From positions 558,001 to 622,000 of the forward strand of contig NZ_CP072377.1 in NCBI RefSeq assembly GCF_018128225.1: a DNA stretch of 64,000 bases, in the 5' to 3' direction. The notes beneath the pieces were generated by a model that had not been told where the DNA came from, made no database searches, and saw nothing but the letters and a program-made list of their open reading frames with translations. Positions 26,582 through 33,947 of this stretch are shown one piece after another. Position numbers and translations under genes: made by a program. The DNA comes from Leptotrichia sp. oral taxon 218. Lineage in GTDB: Bacteria; Fusobacteriota; Fusobacteriia; Fusobacteriales; Leptotrichiaceae. Numbering within the stretch: the first letter of the stretch is position 1; the number at the start of each line of letters is the position of its first letter.

Positions 26582-27406
26582 ATGATAAATTTACATTGTG
26601 ATGCAATTATTCCTGACGGACCTATGAAAGAAGTTGGTGAAATTGAAAAAAGCATAACTACAACATATAAAAAAACTATTTGGTCAAAATTTTTAAAAGC
26701 TGTGGATGATTTTGACTTAGTCAAAGATGGCGACAAAATTGCAATTGGAGTTTCGGGTGGAAAAGACAGTTTGCTTTTGGCAAAATTATTTCACGAATTG
26801 AAAAAAGATAAAAGAAGAAATTTTGAATTTAAAGCGGTTAGCTTAAATCCAGGATTTAGAGAAGAAGATTTAAATAATTTTAAAAGTAATTTAGAAAAAT
26901 TAAATATTGACTGCGAAATTATAACGACAAACATTTGGGAAATAGCCAATGAAAAGGCAAAGGATTATCCGTGCTTTTTATGTGCAAAAATGCGGCGTGG
27001 AATACTTTACACAAAAGTCGAAGAAATGGGATTTAATAAACTTACATTGGGACATCATTTTGATGATGTCATCGAAACAACTCTAATAAATATGTTTTAT
27101 GCGGGAACACTAAAGACGATGACTCCAAAAGTTTTATCGACTTCGGGGAAATTAGAACTTATAAGACCATTAATTTATGTCAAGGAAAGTGACATAATTG
27201 ATTACACAAAAACAAATGGAATTAGAGCAATGAATTGCGGCTGCACGATTGAAGCTGGAAAAACTTCGAGCAAGAGAAAAGAAATAAAAAATATGTTGGC
27301 AGAACTTGAAGAAAAAAATCCAGGAATCAAACAAAGTGTTTTTAATTCAATGAAAAATATAAATTTAGATTATGTCTTCGGATATACTTCAAAAAATAAA
27401 AAATAG
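26582..27406 (+). CDS. ttcA: TtcA-like tRNA thiolation enzyme (PP-loop ATPase)
   Basis: 274 residues. The PP-loop SGGKDSLLLAKL (ATP pyrophosphatase), CFLCAKMRRGILY (Cys-x-x-Cys) and a later NCGC are the arrangement of TtcA, which uses a [4Fe-4S] cluster held by the CxxC pair and a third Cys to make 2-thiocytidine at tRNA position 32. GHHFDDVIETTL is the other PP-loop family motif. Paralogues with different tRNA or sulfur roles exist, so TtcA itself is probable, not certain. AAGGAAAT precedes the ATG. Confidence 0.82.
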   Translation: MINLHCDAIIPDGPMKEVGEIEKSITTTYKKTIWSKFLKAVDDFDLVKDGDKIAIGVSGGKDSLLLAKLFHELKKDKRRNFEFKAVSLNPGFREEDLNNFKSNLEKLNIDCEIITTNIWEIANEKAKDYPCFLCAKMRRGILYTKVEEMGFNKLTLGHHFDDVIETTLINMFYAGTLKTMTPKVLSTSGKLELIRPLIYVKESDIIDYTKTNGIRAMNCGCTIEAGKTSSKRKEIKNMLAELEEKNPGIKQSVFNSMKNINLDYVFGYTSKNKK

Positions 27407-27443
27407 TTTGTTCAAAAAATTTTATATTTTTTTTGTTATTTGA

Positions 27444-27472
27444 TTGAAAAATAAAACTAAATATGTTATACT
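27444..27472 (+). promoter_or_regulatory. Promoter for rplS
   Basis: TTGAAA (27444-27449), 17-base spacer, TATACT (27467-27472). It gives a leader of about 113 bases to the rplS start. Confidence 0.6.
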
Positions 27473-27490
27473 ATTTTAGTTATAAAAAAT

Positions 27491-27569
27491 AAATATTCCG
27501 CTTTTATTGTTGCTACCAGTTTTGTTTTGAAATTTTTATGAAAAATTGGTATAGATAAAAAGAATATTT
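27491..27569 (+). promoter_or_regulatory. Structured leader of rplS, candidate ribosomal-protein autoregulatory site
   Basis: The outer stem AAATATTC (27491-27498) with GAATATTT (27562-27569) is perfect. It encloses an inner stem TACCAGTTTT (27514-27523) with AAAATTGGTA (27542-27551), one wobble. Two-tier leaders before single ribosomal-protein genes are often bound by that protein. The ribosome site (27575-27584) lies just after the outer stem. Confidence 0.45.
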
Positions 27570-27592
27570 TAAAAAAGAAGGGAGTGAATTTC

Positions 27593-27943
27593 TTGAAAGA
27601 GAAATTAATCGAATTAGTAGAAAAATCTTATTTAAAATCAGATGTACCTCAATTTAAATCTGGGGATACAGTGGCAGTACACTACAAAGTAAAAGAAGGA
27701 AATAAAGAAAGAATACAGGTTTTTGAAGGTGTAGTAATCAGAGTAAGTGGAGGAAGCGTTGCTAAAAACTTCACAGTTAGAAAAATATCTTCTGGAATCG
27801 GTGTAGAAAGAATCATTCCTTTAAATTCACCATTAATTGAAAAAATCGAAGTTAAGAGAATTGGTAAAGTAAGAAGATCTAAATTGTACTATTTAAGAAA
27901 CTTATCAGGAAAAGCTGCTAGAATTAAAGAAATTAGAAAATAG
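27593..27943 (+). CDS. rplS: 50S ribosomal protein bL19
   Basis: 116 residues. Typical bL19 sequence: [58 protein letters not shown], and the basic tail [20 protein letters not shown]. It sits at the 30S-50S interface. Start chosen at TTG 27593, eight bases after AAGGGAG; an in-frame GTG at 27584 overlaps the ribosome site. Monocistronic here, with its own promoter, structured leader and terminator. Confidence 0.96.
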   Translation: MKEKLIELVEKSYLKSDVPQFKSGDTVAVHYKVKEGNKERIQVFEGVVIRVSGGSVAKNFTVRKISSGIGVERIIPLNSPLIEKIEVKRIGKVRRSKLYYLRNLSGKAARIKEIRK

Positions 27944-27949
27944 CAAGCG

Positions 27950-27975
27950 AGCTAGCATATTTTTGCTAGCTTTTT
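27950..27975 (+). terminator. Terminator of rplS
   Basis: AGCTAGCA (27950-27957), loop TATTTT, TGCTAGCT (27964-27971), then T. Confidence 0.88.
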
Positions 27976-28038
27976 CTGTTTTTAGATATTAATAAAAAAA
28001 TAAAAAAATTAAAAAGTTAAAAAGAAAGGGGAAAATTA

Positions 28039-29697
28039 GTGAATATAGTATTGTGGGTAGTATTTTATATTATTACTACATTGTGCTTGTTGTATTTCTT
28101 TTTTAGAGAAAAAAAAGTGATGAGCTTTTTGAGAAAAAAAGAAGACGATATACTTAAAAATATTGATTTGGAAGAAAATAACAACCTTTTTTTGGGGAAT
28201 ATTTTGACAGTTATAAGTTTAGTTGTGACCGCCGTGTTTTTTTCAATTATTGACAAAACTCCTGACAATGTCATTAAAATAAAAGTTTTTGGAATTTATG
28301 GAGTTTTTATCTTAAATTTAATTTTTTATGTTTTGAGAGAACAGCATGAATGGATTTTTTTAGGAAATTTAGTTATGTTGTTCTTGGGAAAAGCGATGTT
28401 TAATATTTTGGATGTGAAATATTATATTTATCTTGCGATAAATGTCGTGTTGTCGCTATTGCTTGTCTATTTTTTGAGAAAACCAGCGAAAGAGGAAATA
28501 ACGGAGCAGTCAATTTTGAAAGAAATGACTCAAAATAACAAAGATTTGGAAAAAATATTTACTGAAGCGAAAATTAAAAATGAATCAACACAGGAAATTA
28601 TAAAAAAAATATTTAAAGATGAAAATCTTACGGCAGAAGAAGTTGTATCAAGAGAAAAAAGAAAAAGAAGTTCACTTGGAAGAGCTTTTACAAGAATTAC
28701 AAATTCAATTCTTGCAATTATTCTTGTACTTTTGATTCAGATGTTTTATCTTGGAAACTATGTTATTCCAACAGGTTCGATGGAGCCGACAATTGCTGTA
28801 AAAGACAGGGTTTTTGCAAATATGATAAAATATAGATTTGAAGCACCTAAAGTTGGACAGATTATTGCGTTTAAAGAGCCAGTGACTAACAAGATGATGT
28901 ATACCAAAAGAATAGTTGGTGCATCTGGAAATACTCTTCAAATTTCAAAAGGAAAAGTTGATTTAAAGACATTTATGATGGCAAATGTTGACAATCAGCC
29001 GATTTATCCTGATGCTTCGCAATTTTCAGACAAAAAGGCATTTGAAGAAGCTGTAAAAAAATATTATGCGGATACAAAGGCGTTTAATAGCTTAAAAGTG
29101 GCTAATGTCGGAGGAGAAATGCTTATAAACGGGGAGAAATCACAAGTTTTGGCCAAAGTTAAACCTGAGAAAAATTATCTTCCTGAAGGACTTATGGGAA
29201 ATAACAAAATTTATATCCCTAAAAAAGGTGACAAAGTTAAATTAGATAAAATTATAGCAATTTCAAAATCTGAATATATGACAATTTATAATGAGAGAAG
29301 TTTTGACATTGACTGGGAAAAATTCAGTTTTGGGGAAAATTATAAAACTATGAGCGGAAAAGAATTTTTGGAAAAAATAAAAATGGCTAAAAACTTTAAA
29401 GATATAATTGGAAATGATGATTCAAACAGCACTGAAAATTATTATACTTTCTTATTGAAAGTGGAAGGAAGACCAGAAATGGTTATGCCTATTATGGACT
29501 TTAAATATGATGATGCGCTGTTTACAAGACTGTTAAATGGTGAAACTATAACGCTTGATAAGGATTATTACATGGCTATGGGAGATAATACGGCAAACAG
29601 TTTGGATACAAGATATTTTGGGTTGGTTGCAAAAAATCGTATAAAAGGTGAGCTGCTTCTTAGATGGTGGCCATTAAACAGAATAGGACTTATGTAA
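28039..29697 (+). CDS. lepB: Signal peptidase I, unusually large
   Basis: 552 residues against about 170-325 for most type I signal peptidases. The N-terminal 150 residues hold four or so membrane segments, then a charged helical linker. The catalytic part has the Ser motif IPTGSMEPT (Ser near 247), the Lys motif MYTKRIVGA (Lys near 290) and the box E motif MGDNTANSLDTRYFG, ending RWWPLNRIGLM. Between the Lys motif and box E lies an extra region of about 200 residues (DASQFSDKKAF to KFSFGENYKTMSGK), longer than usual for the cap subdomain. It cleaves signal peptides of exported proteins on the outer face of the membrane. GTG start behind AAAGGGG. The next gene starts one base after its stop. 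Confidence 0.92.
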   Translation: MNIVLWVVFYIITTLCLLYFFFREKKVMSFLRKKEDDILKNIDLEENNNLFLGNILTVISLVVTAVFFSIIDKTPDNVIKIKVFGIYGVFILNLIFYVLREQHEWIFLGNLVMLFLGKAMFNILDVKYYIYLAINVVLSLLLVYFLRKPAKEEITEQSILKEMTQNNKDLEKIFTEAKIKNESTQEIIKKIFKDENLTAEEVVSREKRKRSSLGRAFTRITNSILAIILVLLIQMFYLGNYVIPTGSMEPTIAVKDRVFANMIKYRFEAPKVGQIIAFKEPVTNKMMYTKRIVGASGNTLQISKGKVDLKTFMMANVDNQPIYPDASQFSDKKAFEEAVKKYYADTKAFNSLKVANVGGEMLINGEKSQVLAKVKPEKNYLPEGLMGNNKIYIPKKGDKVKLDKIIAISKSEYMTIYNERSFDIDWEKFSFGENYKTMSGKEFLEKIKMAKNFKDIIGNDDSNSTENYYTFLLKVEGRPEMVMPIMDFKYDDALFTRLLNGETITLDKDYYMAMGDNTANSLDTRYFGLVAKNRIKGELLLRWWPLNRIGLM

Positions 29698-29698
29698 A

Positions 29699-30220
29699 AT
29701 GAAAATATTGAAAGATTTGGTAAAAATTCATAATGAAAATTTTGAAAAAAAAGTAAAGACCGAATATTTTTCTGAGATGATATTGAGTAAGCAGTATGCT
29801 ATATACTGCTTATTTGATTTTATGGATGAAAAAGAAAATAAAATTTTTGAAATTTCTGAAATTAAAAATTTAGTCTTTGAAAAAAAAATAAAAAAAATTT
29901 TGGGTTACATCGCATTTTATGGTACAATAGAGAGCACGGATATATTTGAAATTGCCATTTTGAAAAGCTGCCAAAATAAAGGATTTGGGAAAATACTTTT
30001 GGAAAATTCAATAAAAAAGCTGTTTTTCTCAAAAATAAAAAATAATGTTTCTTGTGATATAAATTTTTTTGGAGAAGAAATTTTTCTGGAAGTTTGCGAA
30101 AAAAATCTTTTTGCAATAAAATTATATGAGAAAACGGGTTTTGAAAAAATATCTGTACGAAAAAATTATTATGGACAAAACAAAAATGCAATAATAATGA
30201 TGTTAAAGATAAAATTGTAA
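29699..30220 (+). CDS. GNAT acetyltransferase, RimI-like
   Basis: 173 residues. The acetyl-CoA motif is CQNKGFGKILLENSI (Q-x-x-G-x-G), followed by NLFAIKLYEKTGFEKISVRKNYY, which strongly resembles the C-terminal signature of RimI N-terminal acetyltransferases. An insertion of Lys-rich sequence splits the N-terminal half. RimI acetylates ribosomal protein bS18 or related N termini. The start lies one base beyond the lepB stop, indicating translational coupling. Confidence 0.72.
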   Translation: MKILKDLVKIHNENFEKKVKTEYFSEMILSKQYAIYCLFDFMDEKENKIFEISEIKNLVFEKKIKKILGYIAFYGTIESTDIFEIAILKSCQNKGFGKILLENSIKKLFFSKIKNNVSCDINFFGEEIFLEVCEKNLFAIKLYEKTGFEKISVRKNYYGQNKNAIIMMLKIKL

Positions 30221-30273
30221 AAAGTTAGAAAACGGCTATATATAATAACAAGATATAATAATAACAATAATAT

Positions 30274-30301
30274 TTGACTCTTGTAAAAAATATCGTATTA
30301 A
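30274..30301 (+). promoter_or_regulatory. Possible promoter for the SNF2 helicase
   Basis: TTGACT (30274-30279), 16-base spacer, TATTAA (30296-30301), in the 203-base gap after rimI. Confidence 0.45.
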
Positions 30302-30423
30302 TAGAATTTTTTAAATTTTTGAAAATTATAAATAATTAAATAATTAAATAATTAAAAGATTATAAAGACTAAAAGATAAAAAGATAAAGATAAAAGATTA
30401 AGAAAAAAAAGTAAGGGAGAAAA

Positions 30424-33400
30424 ATGGGAAAAAATAATATTTTAATGAAGTTAAAAGAAAAATTTACACCGACAATTTATTCAATTGGGATGGAATATTA
30501 CAAAAAGAGAATTGGAGGAATTACAGCACTTTATGCGGATGGAAATCTAGTTACATTGGATGGAGAATTTCAGGAAAATAAACTTTATCATACATCTCTT
30601 ACGCTAAATCAGAAAACCGCTGCGCTAGAAGAGGCAAGTTGCGATTGCATGTTTTTTCAAAATAATAAGAAGCATGGAGCTTGTAAGCATATTGTGGCAC
30701 TGAGTATCATTGCGGATAAATCTGAGAAAATTAATAATATTGTTGGAACGGACGATTTTGAGGTGCTTTTTGAAGATGACTTCGAAGAAGAAAATAAAAA
30801 AGAGGAAATTGTAAAAGTTAAAAAAGAAGAAACTAAAAATGAAAATTTGGAAAAAGATGGAGAAAAAAAAGATTTAAAAAGAAGTGAAAGAAAGTCTTTG
30901 GAGCAAAAAAAAGAAGTTAATGATTTTTCGGACAAAAAAAATAATAAAAAAGTGGGAATTTTATCAGAAATTGAAGAAAATAAAAAAGTTAAAAAAGAAG
31001 AAGATAAAGAAGATAAAAATGAAAATTTTGACACAAAAGTCGAAACTAAAAAAGAAAAAAGTTTTGATGATTTGGAAAATTTGGAAAATGTTGAAAGTAT
31101 AAGTCAAAAAATAGATGAAATCTATAATTTTCATCTTCAAAAAGAAAAAATTTTAAATGAAAATAAAAAAGAGTTACGACTAGAAGTGGAAATTGATGAA
31201 GGAAGCTATAGTGACTATAAATACGGCTACGACTATAATGAAGAGAATAATATTCCAGATTATATTTTGAGAATAAAAACTGGTTTTCAAAAAACTTATT
31301 ATGTCAAAGATATTATAAAATTTGTACAAGCAATTGTTTTAGAAGAAGAATTTGAGATAACTTCTAAAATTAAATATGAGCCTGAAAAATGTTATTTTAG
31401 CGAGATAAATAAAAATATTATTTTAGCGATTTATGAATACAGCAAACAGATTCAAACTGTTATTGAAAATGGAATAAAAGATAAAAAAGGATTAAAAGTT
31501 TATGATATGCTTTTAAATAAACTTCTTTTTGCGATGGAAAAAGGGAAAAACTTTTTGCTTTTGGGGGAAGACAAGCAAGTTATGTCTAGTTATGAGCCAA
31601 TTTTTGTTTTTGAAAATGGAAAAATTGAAATGCGAGAGATTGAAAAAATTAATGAGACAAGTCCATTTTATCATTTTGAAAATGATTCTTCCAAAATATT
31701 TAAAATGGCGGAAAATGAAGCTAAGTTTTTAGAAAAATTTGATTTTATTGACGCTGAGCTAGTTAATCAACTACCAAAAAAAGAAAGTGAAAAATTAAAA
31801 AAAACATTGGAATTTGAAGACATAAATGTCGCCGAATATGTTGAAGAAGACGGAGAAATTGATATTTTTGTGCTGGAAACTGAAGAAGATGAAATTGTAA
31901 AAGTCAATATTTCAAACACGGTTTGTGCGACAAGAAAAGGTAATAAATATTATATTCCACGAAGAAATGTGGAACTTTTTGAAAAATTGGAAGAAATTGT
32001 TGGAAATTTTGCTATTTCAAATCCGACTTTGACAAAAAATACTTATATTTTAAATTATGAAGGATTGAGCAAACTTTCTGAAATAATTGATAAAAAATAT
32101 TCTGACAAAGTGAAAATTCATTTGGAAAATAAAATAAAAAATGCAAGAAGCATTAATGTTGGAGTTGAAGTAAAAAAGGCTAGTAATAACTTTTTAGATG
32201 TAAATTTTGAGATTGAAGGGATTAAGCCGCAAGATGTTGAAATTGTGACAGAAGCAATAAAAAAAGAGAAAAAGTTCATAACGCTGTCAAGTGGAGAACT
32301 TGTCAAAATTGCCAATAAAAGTATGGAAGAACTGCTTGGAATCGTCGATTCAATCGGAAATATTAAAATTGGGAAAAATAGAATTTCAAAAGTAAAAGCG
32401 CTACAACTTGCACAAATTTCTAAAAATATTAAAAATGATTTGGAAAAATTGGATGAATTTAGAGAGCTTTTTCATAAAATAAAAAATCGGAAGGAAGTTG
32501 AGCCGAAAAATGTGAAGGTTAGTTTGTTTCCGTATCAGAAATTGGGATTTAACTGGCTAAAAAATATGTATGACATCGGATTTGGAGGGATTTTGGCGGA
32601 TGATATGGGTCTTGGAAAGACACTTCAGACAATTTCTCTGTTAAATGAAGTTTATCAGGAAAATAAAGATTTTCTGGGACTCATAATTGTGCCAAGTTCG
32701 CTTCTTTATAACTGGAAGGAAGAAATTATCAAATTTACTGGAATTACTCCGACACTTGTGGAAGGTGTGGCAAGTAATAGAAAAAAAATTATTGCCAATG
32801 AGAAAAATGGATTTTTGATAACAACATATCAGGCGTTAAGAAACGATATTGAAGAGTATAAAAACAGAAATTTTGACATTGTTGTACTAGATGAAGCGCA
32901 AAATATTAAAACTACAACTTCGCAGATTAAAAAAGCGGTTATGAAAATTAACAGTAAAGTAAATTTTGCACTTACAGGAACTCCTGTGGAAAATAATATT
33001 TTAGAGCTGTGGTCAATCTTTGACTTTGTCATTCCTGGGTATTTGGATTCTTTGAGCAAATTTAAAAAAACTTATAAAGAAGCGATTGTAAATCCAAATT
33101 CTTCAAAAATAAATAATTTGCGTGAGATTATTGCGCCATTTTTGCTTAGAAGAACAAAAAAGGAAGTTTTGACTGAACTTCCAGAAAAAATGGAATCAAA
33201 TGTATTTGTAACTTTGAGCAGTGAGCAAAAACAGCTTTATTTGTCGTATGTAAAACAGGCTAAAAAAGAAATGAAAAAATTTGATAAAAATGAAAATAAC
33301 AGAATAAAAATTCTTGCGATTTTGACAAAACTTCGTCAAATTTGTAATTCTCCAGCTTTATTTAAAGAAGATTACAGCGGAGAAGTGGCTAAAATTGAAG

Positions 33401-33900
33401 TTTTAAAAGATTTGATGCCAGATATTACTGAAAATGGACATAGACTTTTGATTTTTTCTCAGTTTGTCGGAACGCTGAAAGAAATTGAAAAAGAACTTGC
33501 AAATATGGGAATTGAATATTTTTACATCGACGGGAATGTGAAATCTAAAGAGAGAGTGGAAATTTGTAATAGATTTAATGATGGAGAAAGACAAGTTGTG
33601 CTGATTTCGTTAAAAGCTGGAGGAACAGGGCTTAATCTTGTGGGAGCCGATGTTGTTATTCACTACGACCCTTGGTGGAATATTGCGGTGGAAAATCAGG
33701 CGAGTGACAGGGCCTATAGAATTGGGCAGAAAAAAAGTGTGCAAGTTATAAAACTTGTGACAGAAGGGACAATTGAAGAAAAAATTATAAAAATTCAGGA
33801 GAAAAAACGGCAGTTAAGTGAAAATCTTTTGGAAAGCAAAGATGGAGAAAAAGTGCTATTTGAAATGAGTGATAAAGAACTTATGGAATTATTGGGATAA
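30424..33900 (+). CDS. SWIM zinc-finger SNF2/Rad54-type helicase
   Basis: 1158 residues. A SWIM zinc finger near residues 75-95 (CDCMFF...GACKHIV) comes first, then a Lys/Glu-rich linker of about 100 residues, a long middle domain, and the SNF2 ATPase: ILADDMGLGKTLQT (Walker A), VVLDEAQNIK (DEAQ box), LTGTPVEN, FSQFVGTL, and GGTGLNLVGAD with the arginine-finger region QASDRAYRIGQ. Bacterial members translocate on DNA and are thought to act on protein-DNA or transcription complexes; the precise role is unknown. GGGAG precedes ATG 30424. The linker resembles the low-complexity inserts in AddA and AddB. Confidence 0.9.
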   Translation: MGKNNILMKLKEKFTPTIYSIGMEYYKKRIGGITALYADGNLVTLDGEFQENKLYHTSLTLNQKTAALEEASCDCMFFQNNKKHGACKHIVALSIIADKSEKINNIVGTDDFEVLFEDDFEEENKKEEIVKVKKEETKNENLEKDGEKKDLKRSERKSLEQKKEVNDFSDKKNNKKVGILSEIEENKKVKKEEDKEDKNENFDTKVETKKEKSFDDLENLENVESISQKIDEIYNFHLQKEKILNENKKELRLEVEIDEGSYSDYKYGYDYNEENNIPDYILRIKTGFQKTYYVKDIIKFVQAIVLEEEFEITSKIKYEPEKCYFSEINKNIILAIYEYSKQIQTVIENGIKDKKGLKVYDMLLNKLLFAMEKGKNFLLLGEDKQVMSSYEPIFVFENGKIEMREIEKINETSPFYHFENDSSKIFKMAENEAKFLEKFDFIDAELVNQLPKKESEKLKKTLEFEDINVAEYVEEDGEIDIFVLETEEDEIVKVNISNTVCATRKGNKYYIPRRNVELFEKLEEIVGNFAISNPTLTKNTYILNYEGLSKLSEIIDKKYSDKVKIHLENKIKNARSINVGVEVKKASNNFLDVNFEIEGIKPQDVEIVTEAIKKEKKFITLSSGELVKIANKSMEELLGIVDSIGNIKIGKNRISKVKALQLAQISKNIKNDLEKLDEFRELFHKIKNRKEVEPKNVKVSLFPYQKLGFNWLKNMYDIGFGGILADDMGLGKTLQTISLLNEVYQENKDFLGLIIVPSSLLYNWKEEIIKFTGITPTLVEGVASNRKKIIANEKNGFLITTYQALRNDIEEYKNRNFDIVVLDEAQNIKTTTSQIKKAVMKINSKVNFALTGTPVENNILELWSIFDFVIPGYLDSLSKFKKTYKEAIVNPNSSKINNLREIIAPFLLRRTKKEVLTELPEKMESNVFVTLSSEQKQLYLSYVKQAKKEMKKFDKNENNRIKILAILTKLRQICNSPALFKEDYSGEVAKIEVLKDLMPDITENGHRLLIFSQFVGTLKEIEKELANMGIEYFYIDGNVKSKERVEICNRFNDGERQVVLISLKAGGTGLNLVGADVVIHYDPWWNIAVENQASDRAYRIGQKKSVQVIKLVTEGTIEEKIIKIQEKKRQLSENLLESKDGEKVLFEMSDKELMELLG

Positions 33901-33947
33901 ATGTAGTATAATAAAAAGATGAAAAATAGAAAAAATAGGAGGAAAAG

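Noticed and set aside
30657-31034. Ser/Phe-rich ORF antisense to the SNF2 helicase linker
   Set aside because: It is the mirror of the Lys/Glu-rich linker, with no ribosome site or promoter; a compositional shadow.
33901-33947. T-box leader before valS
   Set aside because: The gap is 47 bases, too short for a T-box, and lacks the TGGNACCGCG-like T-box sequence.
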